From Levilactobacillus suantsaiihabitans (lineage in GTDB: Bacteria > Bacillota > Bacilli > Lactobacillales > Lactobacillaceae), in contig NZ_RKLX01000025.1 of the NCBI RefSeq assembly GCF_004745505.1, forward strand, positions 1 through 35,308: a stretch of 35,308 bases of DNA, given 5' to 3'. The position numbers and the translations under genes are program-made. Position 1 is the first letter of the stretch, and every line of letters starts with the position of its first letter. Under the pieces are notes generated by a model. That model worked only from the letters and a program-made list of their open reading frames with translations, was not told the DNA's origin and made no database searches. Positions 1 through 7,620 of this stretch are shown one piece after another.

Positions 1-48
1 ATTAATTAGCTCCAGCTTCTCCATGGCACTAAACTTGACCTTTGACAT
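1..48 (-). CDS. IS transposase N-terminus (partial)
   Basis: The reading frame begins MSKVKFSAMEKLELIN at base 48 and runs off the left edge after 16 codons. A strong GGAGGG ribosome site lies just upstream on the minus strand. An overlapping ATG five bases earlier is out of frame and gives an unlikely peptide. A short charged start of this kind is typical of an OrfA helix-turn-helix subunit of an IS3-type element. Too little is present for a firm family call. Confidence 0.6.
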   Translation of the reverse strand, partial: MSKVKFSAMEKLELIN

Positions 49-119
49 GTCATATTCCCTCCGTTGATTGTCAGATGAATTATATTATTTCATTTGACAA
101 CCCCAAAGGGATCATAACA
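1..119 (-). mobile_element. Left-hand IS copy, 5' end only
   Basis: Bases 8-119 are the exact reverse complement of 35197-35308. The shared segment begins with TG (TGTTATGATCCC on the minus strand) exactly where the two flanks diverge, so base 119 is the outer IS end. Inside the end is an imperfect palindrome (TGTCA-ATGAA ... TTCAT-TGACA, 69-99) that may be the transposase operator or promoter. Only the 5' end is present; the rest lies outside the window. The IS3 family is suspected from the TG end and the short lysine-rich start of the protein, but this is inference. Confidence 0.85.
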
Positions 120-121
120 AC

Positions 122-1345
122 CTAAAGAAGGCGTTCTCCAGCGAAGACGAATTTCAAGCTTATTTCAATAGACTCGACTTACCAAGTGAGCTTATCATTC
201 AGGGACTGTACGGTGTCTCACAATCCGATATAGCAAGAATTGATCTAGAATCTACTAGGGCCTTAATGGAAACTGCTCTCAACAAGCCTTTTATAGACTA
301 TTTTGTCTCACAGGATGATGGCACTTACGTAACCGGGAGTATTTCCTTTATACAACAAGCCCCCTACATCTACAGCCTAGGTGACCTTCCCACCGCCACA
401 ACGAACCCCCAGCCAGCCCCAGCCACCAGTCAACCAGTCACCATCCACTACGTCGACAGCACTGGCAAGACGCTAAAGCCGGACAAGACATTGACTGGCA
501 GTCTCGGCAGTCACTACACTGCGACGCCACTAGCTATCACTGGCTACACGTTAAGCCAAACCACCGGTGAAGAAACCGGGACTTTTGACACCACCGCCAA
601 GACCATCACCTACACCTACACCAAGGACCCATTAGCCGACGTGGGTGGGCTAGCTCCTAAGAATACCGTTATCTATGCCACGAAGAAGATTGGCCTTTAC
701 CGTCAAGCCACCTTTACTAAGCAGGCTCGCAAACAATGGTATGCTAAAAAGTCCCGCATCAATCGGCCCATGTTTGTAGTGACCGGTTATGCTAAATCTA
801 AGAACGGCGTCAAGCGCTACCACGTTAAGGACGTTAATCATTCAAGCAAAACCAATGGCCAAACTGGCTATGTGACCGCCAACGCCAAGTACGTTACTCA
901 CGCCTACTACGCCACCAAGCATCAACGAGTCACCGTGATCAATCCCCAGGGGGTCAACGCCTACAGCCAGAAAGATCTGACTGGTCAAGCGGCACACTAC
1001 CAACAAGGCCAAGTACTAAAAGTTAAGCGCATCGTCCGGCACAATCTCACCACCCGCTTTGTCCTCAGCAATGGCCGCTACATCACGGCCAACAAGTCAC
1101 TAGTCCAAGCTGGTAAGGTCACGATGCCCAGTCGTGTGCGAGCTAAAGGCGCGTTGAACCGGTATACTGATGTTCAACTGACCCGGAAAAACCGTCACTA
1201 CAGCAAGAAAGCGTCAGCCACCTTTACCGTTAAGGGGTGGGATTACACCAACGCAAATAATTTCGGCAAGCGTGATACCCTCCGCTACCGCGTCGCCGGC
1301 GGCTACATCACCGGTAGTCGACACCTGATTACTGTCGTCAAATAA
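122..1345 (+). pseudogene. MucBP/DUF5776 surface protein, 5' end lost to IS
   Basis: Frame +2 is open without a stop from the IS boundary to 1345. The first internal ATG is at 266, but the coding frame clearly continues upstream (LKKAFSSEDEFQAYF...), so the native start and signal peptide are missing. In order it holds a region of unknown fold, a Pro/Thr/Ala linker, one MucBP domain (about 430-630, VTIHYVDSTGKTL ... ITYTYTKDP), then two DUF5776-like repeats (about 655-1345, with NRPMFVVTGYAKS and YVLSNG-like motifs). Such proteins are normally secreted and attached to the lactobacillus cell surface, where MucBP domains are linked to mucus binding. No LPxTG motif is seen. A bidirectional terminator follows. 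The gene is probably inactive because IS insertion removed its 5' part. Confidence 0.8.
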
Positions 1346-1356
1346 ACAAGAAACTT

Positions 1357-1409
1357 AAATAGTCCGCTCCCCACACCACCAATTACTGGTGACGGGGAAC
1401 GGACTATTT
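1357..1409. terminator. Bidirectional intrinsic terminator
   Basis: The arms AAATAGTCCGCTCCCC (1357-1372) and GGGGAACGGACTATTT (1394-1409) pair, with A-rich and T-rich flanks. It lies between the convergent ends of the MucBP gene and the lipoprotein gene and can serve both. Its right arm overlaps the last codons of the lipoprotein gene. Confidence 0.85.
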
Positions 1410-2189
1410 ATTTGCTTGTAAATCAAATTTCACAGCGCCCCGGCGGCCCACCTGCGTCAACGCGTACTCCCGACTTCCGGCGTGCGCCCCTTGGTAGTAG
1501 CCAAAGATCGCCGCCCCGATCCGTACCGGTTGGTCTGACGTTTGCGTGTAAGGCACCGGCGCAATCTGCGTCGTCGTTCGTCGATAGGCGGCCGCCTGAT
1601 TGTCACTGTCGCTGGCCGCCTGCACAAAGCCCATGGTCGCCACGTGTAGCGTTTCCTGGCGGCCCTTTACCGTCACGACAATTGGCTGGGGCCTGGGCTG
1701 CTTAAACCTGGTCCGTTGTAGCTGCCTGAGTCGGCGCTGCGCATTGGCAATCACGCGCCGGTCGGTTTTGATCGTCGCGAAGCTCACCACGGTGGCGTTT
1801 TGGTTGCGCCGTAAATTTTGCCGTTCCGCGGCCAGTTCCGCGCGCGTCGTCTTGATCAGGGCGCGCCGTTGCTGGGTAAAGTCTTGTTTGGCCCAAGCCG
1901 CGCCCCTAATCTTGACCTGACGGGATGACAGCTTAGCGGCGGCGCCCAACGTCACCGACCGCGGCACCCGAAACGTTAACGTTCGCCCGTGTTGTGTCAC
2001 CACAATCGCCCGTAACGGCGTCTGCGCGTTCGGTCGCGTCCGACTCCGGGCAAAATACCACACCCGCGGCTGAGCGGCTTGACCGGTCCGCTCAAACGCC
2101 ACGGCCCGTGACGACCGCCGCTGTCGGCCACAGGCACCTAAGCTCACGGCCGCCAAGACAATCGCCCCCACAATCATACATTTTTTCAT
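1404..2189 (-). CDS. Putative secreted lipoprotein
   Basis: A 261-residue protein starting MKKCMIVGAIVLAAVSLGAC. This is a short basic n-region, a hydrophobic core and a lipobox (LGAC, Cys20), so export and lipid anchoring to the outer membrane face are predicted. The mature part is very rich in Arg, Gln and Ala, with a helical Arg/Gln stretch in the middle (about residues 100-165). The C-terminal third, with IGAAIFGYYQGAHAG, is more globular. No known enzymatic domain was recognised. The ribosome site is weak (GTAGG five bases before ATG). It is transcribed alone, convergent with the MucBP gene. Confidence 0.7.
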   Translation of the reverse strand: MKKCMIVGAIVLAAVSLGACGRQRRSSRAVAFERTGQAAQPRVWYFARSRTRPNAQTPLRAIVVTQHGRTLTFRVPRSVTLGAAAKLSSRQVKIRGAAWAKQDFTQQRRALIKTTRAELAAERQNLRRNQNATVVSFATIKTDRRVIANAQRRLRQLQRTRFKQPRPQPIVVTVKGRQETLHVATMGFVQAASDSDNQAAAYRRTTTQIAPVPYTQTSDQPVRIGAAIFGYYQGAHAGSREYALTQVGRRGAVKFDLQANK

Positions 2190-2237
2190 GAACGCCTACT
2201 CTTTTCCGGCGGCTCAACACCGCAAGTAATTTCACTC

Positions 2238-2243
2238 ATTATA
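2238..2243 (-). promoter_or_regulatory. -10 box upstream of the lipoprotein gene
   Basis: TATAAT on the minus strand lies about 50 bases before the lipoprotein ATG. The -35 region is poor, so this is a partial promoter call. Confidence 0.4.
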
Positions 2244-2267
2244 CCCGAAATCAGCGCTAGCCGCTGA

Positions 2268-2298
2268 ACAAAAAAACGCCAGCCAGCAGCCAGCGTTC
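2268..2298 (-). terminator. Terminator of the marR gene
   Basis: On the minus strand a GC-rich hairpin (AACGC ... GCGTT arms) is followed by a seven-base T run, 18 bases past the MarR stop codon. Confidence 0.8.
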
Positions 2299-2315
2299 CG
2301 TCATACTTGATTCAC

Positions 2316-2858
2316 TTATTCGGCGTGATTGTGGCTCCCCCGACTCCGGTTGGAGTTGCGACGCTTGTCGTGCAAGCTGTCGAACCCAACGAAACCAGCG
2401 GCCACGGCCCGTTCGTTGGCGCGGTGGAGCACCTTGATGAAGCGTTCGGCCTCTTCCTTGCCGCCGAAGAATTCCAACCACCGGTGGAACCGGTCGTCAG
2501 TGGCTTCGGATAAGTTCCGTTGTACCCGACTGCCGGCCGCGGTCAGCGTAATGTACTTCACCCGCCGGTCGTTAGGGTCAACCTTTTGCATCACGTAGTT
2601 TTCCTTCAACAAGACATTGACCTGGCGCGCAATGGCACTCTTGGAGACGCCTTCCAGCTTAGCCAATTCAACCAGGGTCTGGCCGTTCTTACTGCGAGCC
2701 ACGTTGTCCATGACCATGAAGGCCTCAAAGGTTAAGTTATATTTTTGCGTAGGAATGGAGACAAAGTCACCAATATATTTGAAAATGTGCATGTAGAGAT
2801 CGTCAAATTCTTTTTTCAATTCTGCTTCAGTTACAGCCTCATTAGTCGATTCTGTCAT
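2316..2858 (-). CDS. MarR-family transcriptional regulator
   Basis: A winged helix-turn-helix repressor of about 180 residues. The recognition-helix region reads LVELAKLEGVSKSAIARQVN, followed by the wing motif DPNDRRVKYITLTAAG that is diagnostic of MarR proteins. The C-terminus carries a polar Arg/Asn/Ser/His tail beyond the dimerisation helices. The frame is open further upstream (to 2912), but the only good ribosome site (AAGGAG) lies inside that extension, so the ATG at 2858 (MTESTNEAV) is preferred. The spacing is long, 13 bases. It is transcribed divergently from the small gene at 3056. The ligand and target are unknown; autoregulation is usual in this family. Confidence 0.85.
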   Translation of the reverse strand: MTESTNEAVTEAELKKEFDDLYMHIFKYIGDFVSIPTQKYNLTFEAFMVMDNVARSKNGQTLVELAKLEGVSKSAIARQVNVLLKENYVMQKVDPNDRRVKYITLTAAGSRVQRNLSEATDDRFHRWLEFFGGKEEAERFIKVLHRANERAVAAGFVGFDSLHDKRRNSNRSRGSHNHAE

Positions 2859-3055
2859 TATCAGTCCATTACTCCTTCTAGTCCAGCGCCGGGCGCTGTC
2901 ATTTTCATCCACTCGTGCTTACGTGCCTGAATGGATAACCCTCCGTACATTTTACCATGAAATCAAGTTATCCAGTAATGTTTTAAATTAGCTTTTCAAA
3001 ACAGAACAGGTGTTCTATAATGAAATTAATCTTAGTCATTAAGGATGTGAGCTTC

Positions 3056-3301
3056 ATGATGCCACGCGTCAGTCATTCAATTAAAAGCCTACTCCAGCGG
3101 GCCTACCAAAATAATTTGATTACCACGCTAATATTCAACGACGTTACTTATACCGGAACCGTCGACTTCCTGTCGGCGACGACCGTTTACCTCGGTCTGT
3201 CAGCTGGTCGCACCCAGGAGTTACCCCTCGCTGGTGTGCACCGGGTTCAATTACACCAATCGCAGTCTTGGTGGTACCTTTATGACCAGTCGCCACAGTA
3301 A
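3056..3301 (+). CDS. Small protein, possible Sm-like barrel, unknown function
   Basis: About 81 residues starting MMPRVSHSIKSLLQRAYQNN. The start at 3056 is favoured over an ATG at 3020 because AAGGA precedes it by ten bases, while 3020 has no ribosome site. A short N-terminal helix is followed by alternating beta-like segments (TTLIFNDVTYTGTVDFLS, TVYLGLS, ELPLAGVHRVQLH). This pattern resembles small Sm/YolD-like barrels, but no motif proves it. It has no signal peptide. It is divergent from marR and may share its control region. Confidence 0.5.
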   Translation: MMPRVSHSIKSLLQRAYQNNLITTLIFNDVTYTGTVDFLSATTVYLGLSAGRTQELPLAGVHRVQLHQSQSWWYLYDQSPQ

Positions 3302-3631
3302 CTTCTTCTAGTATCGCCTCTCCTCAGCAAAAAATAAACCCTTTTTTGCTAAATTGTTGGTATTTTCTTGACAATATCTTGAAAATGCCTGTGTTGGTTC
3401 TGCCGTCTAGCTTTAAGGTCAATCCGCAATTGGTCTTAAAGCCCTTTTAAGTTAGTCCTAGTCTACCTTGATTATAACCCCTCCAGTCGTGCCTGAGTGA
3501 CCACAGTTTCAGTGAACTGGTAACAATTAGAAAGTTATATAGGATAATTAATTGAATGGACTAAACCAATTGCCGTCCAAAAAGCCTACCACGGTCAATA
3601 AAACTGACTATGATAGGCTTTTTATTTTGAC
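3302..3631. other. Intergenic region with three hairpins, no gene seen
   Basis: Contains an AT-rich hairpin (AGCAAAAAA/TTTTTTGCT, about 3326-3350), a likely + strand terminator (GCTTTAAG 3410-3417 with CTTAAAGC 3435-3442, then CCCTTTT), and a bidirectional terminator at 3579-3624. No open frame with a ribosome site was found. Confidence 0.6.
3579..3624. terminator. Terminator of the DUF4097 gene
   Basis: AAAAAGCCTA near 3579 pairs with TAGGCTTTTT near 3615. It sits just past the DUF4097 stop codon at 3632, so it terminates the minus-strand padR operon and can act in both directions. Confidence 0.8.
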
Positions 3632-5068
3632 TTAGATTAACCGAATGCTACCGGTGTTGGCTAATACGCCGACATGGACTGTCGGGTTTTCCCCCACTGC
3701 GCCGACCTTGTGGTGCTCGTCGTCCAGGGATAATTTGGCCTCTTGCGGCGTCCGTACGCTGGCGTTGCGATTCTTCACGTCAAAGGCGTAAGCCGTCAGT
3801 AGCGGCATCTGCAGCGTCGTGCTGCCCCCTTGGCTATCAACTTGCACGTCTGCGGGCAAGGCGTTGAATTGCAAATTCACGCTCCCGTTGTCGGTGTGAT
3901 ACCGCCCGCCGCCACGCAGGTTCTGACCGCGCAGTGAGCCGTTGGCCGAAGCGGCTTGAACGTCACCGGTCAGGCCGTCCAACTTGATGGTCCCATTGTG
4001 GTTACGCGCGCTTACGTTGCCTGTGTGGTCGTAGAACCGGATGGCACCGTTGTGAGACTCAACATGCACGGTCGCCGTGCTTTCCTTTAAGGTCACGCTG
4101 CCGTTCTTGCTGTCCACGGCAATGTGGTCGGCCTTGACCTGATCCAGCCGCACCGACCCGTTAGCCGAGCGCAAGGTCAACCGGGCCAGTTGATCATCGA
4201 AGGCCCGCATGCTGCCGTTGCTGGCATGGGCATCCACACTGACGGGCGCACGCAAGTCACTGATCTCCAGGCTGCCGTTGCCGACCTGCACCGTGACCTT
4301 TCCCGCCAACTGCGCCGGCAAAAAGATCTCGGCCCGGGCGTGTAATGGCCACAACCGCGGCCGGTCCCCCTGATTGACCTGGAGCACATTGCCGTGGCGA
4401 CTGGCGTGCAGGTAGTAGCGCGCGTTGTCGCGACTCATGTACTCGTTGACGACGATCTCGTCGGCGTTGGCCGGTCCCAATTTGACCGCCGCATCCCGGT
4501 AGTTGATCTCCAAGCGCTCCAGGTCCGTGACCGCAAACGACTGGGTGTTGACCAGCCGCAGGGATTCCACGAAAGTCCGCCGCGGCCGCTCGCCGTTGAT
4601 CTTGACGTCATCGCCATTGACATCGACCAGGCCGTTCGCCACGGTGACGTGGTCGCCATCTACTTTGACCAGCTTGCCGAAATCCACCTTATCGTTTTCG
4701 CCGTCGACCAGGACGTGATCGCCCCAGGTGACCTTGTCGTCGTGAATCTTCAGCTTGCCGATTTGGACGTCCGACTGACTGTGGTGCTGGTCAGCCGATT
4801 GGTCCTCTTGGTCATCGTCAGTCGGCGTGTCCGCGGAGCCAGTGTCGTCGGCCGCCACTTCCTTAAGCAGCGTGTCGATGTCGCCCAAGTCAGCCATCGC
4901 CGCATCAATGGCAGCCTGGGTGTCTTGGCCCTGATTAATTTTATCCGTGACGGCTTCAGTCAAGTCGCCAACCAATTCTTCTTTCAACTCTGTCAGTGCC
5001 CGTGAAGGCTGGTATTGGCTGAACAGCTGGTCCAGTCGCGTCCGAATTTCCATCGTGATATCGTCCAT
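3632..5068 (-). CDS. DUF4097-type beta-solenoid protein
   Basis: A 478-residue protein in three parts. Residues 1-75 are helical and resemble the HAAS/DUF1700 prefix that often accompanies PadR partners (LTELKEELVGDLTEAVTDKI). Residues 76-100 are an acidic, His- and Gln-rich linker. The rest is a beta repeat region in which an NG[S/T/A] turn recurs about every 19-20 residues (VGNGSLEI, ASNGSMRA, SANGSVRL, SKNGSVTL, SHNGAIRF, NHNGTIKL, SANGSLRG, DNGSVNL). This is the signature of DUF4097/YvlB-like proteins, thought to form a right-handed beta-helix. No transmembrane segment or signal peptide is visible. Its ATG lies three bases after the padR stop, with GAGGGGG inside the padR end, so translation is probably coupled. 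Envelope-stress control is an inference from YvlB-like relatives. Confidence 0.85.
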   Translation of the reverse strand: MDDITMEIRTRLDQLFSQYQPSRALTELKEELVGDLTEAVTDKINQGQDTQAAIDAAMADLGDIDTLLKEVAADDTGSADTPTDDDQEDQSADQHHSQSDVQIGKLKIHDDKVTWGDHVLVDGENDKVDFGKLVKVDGDHVTVANGLVDVNGDDVKINGERPRRTFVESLRLVNTQSFAVTDLERLEINYRDAAVKLGPANADEIVVNEYMSRDNARYYLHASRHGNVLQVNQGDRPRLWPLHARAEIFLPAQLAGKVTVQVGNGSLEISDLRAPVSVDAHASNGSMRAFDDQLARLTLRSANGSVRLDQVKADHIAVDSKNGSVTLKESTATVHVESHNGAIRFYDHTGNVSARNHNGTIKLDGLTGDVQAASANGSLRGQNLRGGGRYHTDNGSVNLQFNALPADVQVDSQGGSTTLQMPLLTAYAFDVKNRNASVRTPQEAKLSLDDEHHKVGAVGENPTVHVGVLANTGSIRLI

Positions 5069-5071
5069 GAG

Positions 5072-5422
5072 TTAGTCCCCCTCGGTAATCTTGCCCGTGA
5101 TCAGGGCGTCAATGATTGGTTTGGCCACCTGCCAAGCCGCGGTGTTAGCCGCCAACAGGTCCTGACCCGCCGCGGTGATGTGATAGTATTTGCGTCGCGA
5201 CCCCTGGGATTCATCGCCCCAGTAGTCCGTCAGCGCGCCATTTTTCTTCAGCCGGCGAAAGACCGTGTACAACGTGGCCTCATTCAGCTCATAATGCCCG
5301 TCGCTCAACGTCTTGACCTGCTTGGCCACCTGATAGCCATAGCTGTCGCCCTGCTGTAAAATGTTCAAAATAATCGTATCCGTATGGCCCCGGATTAAAT
5401 CTTTGGAAATAACCTCAGCCAT
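5072..5422 (-). CDS. PadR-family transcriptional regulator
   Basis: A 116-residue PadR repressor. It shows the family core ILNILQQGDSYGYQVAKQVK, the wing motif ELNEATLYTVFRRLKKNG, and RRKYYHITAAGQDLLAA. The start at 5422 (MAEVISKDLI) is chosen because GGGAG lies eight bases upstream; an ATG at 5446 lacks this. It is the first gene of a two-gene operon with the DUF4097 protein. PadR genes paired with HAAS/DUF4097 proteins are a recurrent Firmicutes arrangement. A strong promoter precedes it. Confidence 0.92.
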   Translation of the reverse strand: MAEVISKDLIRGHTDTIILNILQQGDSYGYQVAKQVKTLSDGHYELNEATLYTVFRRLKKNGALTDYWGDESQGSRRKYYHITAAGQDLLAANTAAWQVAKPIIDALITGKITEGD

Positions 5423-5454
5423 GGTGCCACTCCCTTTGCTTTTCAACTGACATT

Positions 5455-5483
5455 ACTGTACCACGTACTACTGTGCGTGTCAA
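5455..5483 (-). promoter_or_regulatory. padR operon promoter
   Basis: Minus strand: TTGACA (5478-5483), a 17-base spacer, then TACAGT (5455-5460) with an extended TG. The spacer contains the small palindromic element GTAC-N3-GTAC, which could be the PadR operator. Operator identity is a guess. Confidence 0.75.
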
Positions 5484-5529
5484 AGTAATTTGTTTGAAAC
5501 AGTATTTTTGCTGACAGTGTGGGTTGAGC

Positions 5530-5780
5530 TGGCCGCCTTACCGTTCGCTAGAGATGAGTTGGAACGCTGAGTCGGACCGGGCGAAAATCACGTCTCAAAA
5601 TGGCTTCATAGCCGAAACGTGCGCCAACAGGCAACTGGTTCCGCTTAACACTGCTAGGCAAATAATCCAAGTCCGGGATTATCCGCCTAGCACCGTTAAT
5701 GCTCGCCAGTTAACCGCCTGTCGGCTCACTCTTTTTAAGCGGCTGAACCCATATTTGGCGAACTCTCGGCTACAGAAGTG
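5530..5780. repeat. Q-family palindromic repeat, copy QA
   Basis: Core 5611-5735 runs from GCCGAAACGTG to CTCTTTTT. Outer arms GCCAACAGGC/GCCTGTCGGC, middle arms GCTAGGC/GCCTAGC and an inner ATAATCC/GGATTAT hairpin are nested. The core is flanked on the left by a CTAGAGATGAG arm and on the right by CCCATATTTGG, which do not pair with each other. The left flank instead matches 6275-6316 in inverted orientation, so this locus is a mosaic. It lies between the padR promoter and the 3' end of cdd. Confidence 0.85.
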
Positions 5781-6127
5781 CTTACCAATAACACTCGATT
5801 TGGCCCTTGGTAGCAATCAATCGGCATCGGCCAAGGATGTGGCACCATCTGGATCAAAAGACTGCTCCTCAGAATGAGCATCTAACCTCAAATAAATAAT
5901 TGTCAGAATAACGATGTCCAGACAATCATCACGTTAGTTCTACTTTCGATGTTCAATCATTTAAACCACACCCTAACCGACGGCAGAAAGAATTCACATC
6001 ATCTGGCGAATCCTCCCGACGCCAGGTGGGGACTAGCTTTTTCGAAGCCGTACCTGAGTCCATAAAAACTTTGGCAGCTACAGCGTGGTCGGCTATCCGC
6101 TATTGGTCGCGGACAACCACTTTCGGA
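5781..6127. other. Gene-free spacer between repeats QA and P1
   Basis: No frame with a start and ribosome site was found on either strand. No similarity to other parts of the window was noticed. It is bracketed by inverted repeats (5535-5564 and 6275-6316), so it may be sequence caught between two element copies. Confidence 0.5.
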
Positions 6128-6318
6128 GCCGTGAGTTCGCTAGAGATGAGTTCAGCTGTGGGAGTTCCCTTAGCGACACGGTCCATGGCGCTTAGGGAAC
6201 TGGCACCTTGGAGACGCGGGTCATCGGCTCCCAGGTGAGGTCCAAGACCGCCCTTTGGCTTGGGCCGGCGCCCTCAGCGTTCCAACTCATCTCTAGCGAA
6301 CGGTAAGGCGGTCAATAC
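6128..6318. repeat. P-family palindromic repeat, copy P1
   Basis: An 18-base perfect terminal inverted repeat is GTTCGCTAGAGATGAGTT (6135-6152) and its complement at 6284-6301. Inside are a GGGAGTTCCCTTAGCG/CGCTTAGGGAACT hairpin, a CACCTTGGAG/CTCCCAGGTG hairpin and a GGTCCAAG/CTTGGGCC hairpin. It is the same architecture as P2 (17088) in opposite orientation and lies just past the cdd terminator. Confidence 0.85.
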
Positions 6319-6337
6319 ATACAACGTTGCCCACGAC

Positions 6338-6368
6338 AAAAAACGGTTAGCCAGATGTGCGCTAACCG
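6338..6368 (-). terminator. cdd terminator
   Basis: CGGTTAGC (6344-6351) pairs with GCTAACCG (6361-6368). On the minus strand the stem is followed by a run of six T. It lies 40 bases past the cdd stop codon. Confidence 0.85.
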
Positions 6369-6407
6369 CTGAATAGACTAAGTATGTCGTTTAAACCCTA
6401 TGTGCCG

Positions 6408-6800
6408 CTATTTCAGCTCCGTGAAGGCGCCGGGGAGAATGCCTTCGACCGTGGTCTCCGTGAAGGCGCCCTTTTGGTTCGTCAGGTAGATCGGCGCATC
6501 CGCATCGAAGAACTCGGCGATGACTTGCCGGCAGATGCCACAAGGCGCGATGGGGCCATCGGTGTTCCCGGTAACCAATAAGGCGGTAAAATGTTTTTCG
6601 CCCGCAGCGATGCCGGAGAAGATGGCGGTCCGTTCTGCACAGTTGGTGGCACCGTATGACGCGTTTTCGATGTTGCAGCCGCCGTAGATCTTGCCACTGG
6701 CACCGACTGCTGCTGCGCCGACGTGGAAGTGTGAGTACGGCGTGTAAGCCTTGTCCAGCATTGCCGTTGCCACCCGCAATAGTTCTTGTTGATCAGCCAT
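6408..6800 (-). CDS. cdd: Cytidine deaminase
   Basis: A 130-residue protein, full length for the small tetrameric bacterial cytidine deaminase. It hydrolyses cytidine and deoxycytidine to uridine and deoxyuridine for pyrimidine salvage. The zinc site is clear: NCAERTAI (Cys ligand and catalytic Glu) and PCGICRQ (two Cys ligands). The nucleoside-binding start (YTPYSHFHVGAA) and NIENASYG are also present. AGGAGG lies seven bases before the ATG. It is monocistronic with its own terminator and is divergent from the signal peptidase gene. A perfect cre box in the shared upstream region suggests CcpA control. Confidence 0.97.
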   Translation of the reverse strand: MADQQELLRVATAMLDKAYTPYSHFHVGAAAVGASGKIYGGCNIENASYGATNCAERTAIFSGIAAGEKHFTALLVTGNTDGPIAPCGICRQVIAEFFDADAPIYLTNQKGAFTETTVEGILPGAFTELK

Positions 6801-6858
6801 GATGATTCCTCCTATTTATAGTTAAAGGTTTTACGTCTCCTATTGTGACATAATTTCA

Positions 6859-6873
6859 TTGAAAGCGCTACCA
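6859..6873 (+). promoter_or_regulatory. Catabolite-responsive element (cre)
   Basis: TTGAAAGCGCTACCA fits every position of the Gram-positive cre consensus WTGNAANCGNWNNCW. It sits 59 bases before the cdd start and about 110 before lepB, so it could mediate CcpA control of either gene. The cdd direction is more likely given its role in nucleoside catabolism. Confidence 0.7.
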
Positions 6874-6941
6874 TTTGCACAAATTTTCTAGCTATTTCTT
6901 TAATTTTTAGCCAAACTGGCAAAGTGGTCGGTGGACTGTGC

Positions 6942-6947
6942 TACACT
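6942..6947 (+). promoter_or_regulatory. -10 box of the signal peptidase gene
   Basis: TACACT with an extended TGC motif lies 35 bases before the ATG. The -35 is weak (TGGCAA at suboptimal spacing). Confidence 0.45.
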
Positions 6948-6981
6948 AACCTCACGTCAACAATCAATTGGGAGCGTACAT

Positions 6982-7566
6982 ATGAAAATTTTTCGGAGTA
7001 TTATGAGCTGGGTCATCCCCGTGCTGGTGGCCGTGATTTTAGTCCTGCTGGTGCGGACCTACCTGTTCGAGGTGGTCAAGGTTTCCGGCGACTCGATGGA
7101 ACCCAACCTGGTCAACAACGAGCGGATGTTTGCCATCAAGCCGTTGAAACTCAAGCGGCTGAGCGTCATCGTCTTTGATGCGTACGGCGAAGATCCCACG
7201 GCGGCCAAGAATACCAACTACGTCAAACGCGTAATTGGCCTGCCGGGCGACAAGGTCGTTAGTAAAAATGGTGTGCTCTACGTCAACCATCACAAAATCG
7301 ACCAGTCCTTCATCAGCGAGGCTGAACGAACCAGTGGTACCGGCAATTGGTCGCTAAAGAGCCTGTCCAAGGCCGGCAACTGGCACTACCAGGGTAGCCG
7401 CGTTCCTCAGGACCACTACTTCGTGCTAGGCGACCATCGCAGCATTTCCGAAGACGGCCGGGCCTGGGGCTACGTCAATGCCAAGAAGGTCATGGGTGTA
7501 GTCAAGGTCCCGTTCTGGCAAGGAACTAAACAACACCGCATCAACGTCAATGATTTGGCCAAATAG
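6982..7566 (+). CDS. lepB: Signal peptidase I
   Basis: A 194-residue type I signal peptidase that removes signal peptides from secreted proteins at the outer membrane face. One N-terminal transmembrane segment (residues 9-24) precedes the box with the catalytic serine (SGDSMEP, Ser38). The catalytic lysine lies in YVKRVIGLPGD (Lys82), and the conserved GDHRSISEDGR box follows. The start at 6982 (MKIFRSIMS) has GGGAG upstream; an earlier in-frame ATG at 6931 lacks one. The gene stands alone and ends in a strong terminator. Paralogues elsewhere in the genome are likely, as is common in lactobacilli. Confidence 0.95.
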   Translation: MKIFRSIMSWVIPVLVAVILVLLVRTYLFEVVKVSGDSMEPNLVNNERMFAIKPLKLKRLSVIVFDAYGEDPTAAKNTNYVKRVIGLPGDKVVSKNGVLYVNHHKIDQSFISEAERTSGTGNWSLKSLSKAGNWHYQGSRVPQDHYFVLGDHRSISEDGRAWGYVNAKKVMGVVKVPFWQGTKQHRINVNDLAK

Positions 7567-7571
7567 CCTTA

Positions 7572-7620
7572 AAAAACATCCGGATTCAACCTGCTGTGGC
7601 TGAACCTGGATGCTTTTTTT
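7572..7620 (+). terminator. lepB terminator
   Basis: CATCCGGATTCA pairs with TGAACCTGGATG and is followed by a seven-base T run, six bases after the stop codon. Confidence 0.9.

Noticed and set aside
4394-5005. Antisense frame in the DUF4097 gene
   Set aside because: Mirror of the Asp/Val repeat pattern of the real gene; no ribosome site.
5524-5877. Open frames through QA, QC, QD and QE giving similar peptides (NRQLVPLNTARQIIQ, then VNARQLTAC)
   Set aside because: The frame is open in four copies and also in QF with the same length, so it deserved a look. There is no ribosome site, the frames start in unrelated flanks, and stem swaps change residues without regard to chemistry while pairing is kept. 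Repeat structure explains it better. A dN/dS test over many copies would settle it.
6026-6238. Open frame within P1 and its flank
   Set aside because: No ribosome site; the sequence is made of palindrome arms shared with P2, where the frame is not kept.
5530-6318. CRISPR array from regularly repeated palindromes
   Set aside because: Repeats are long, nested and irregularly spaced, without unique equal-length spacers; no cas genes are present.
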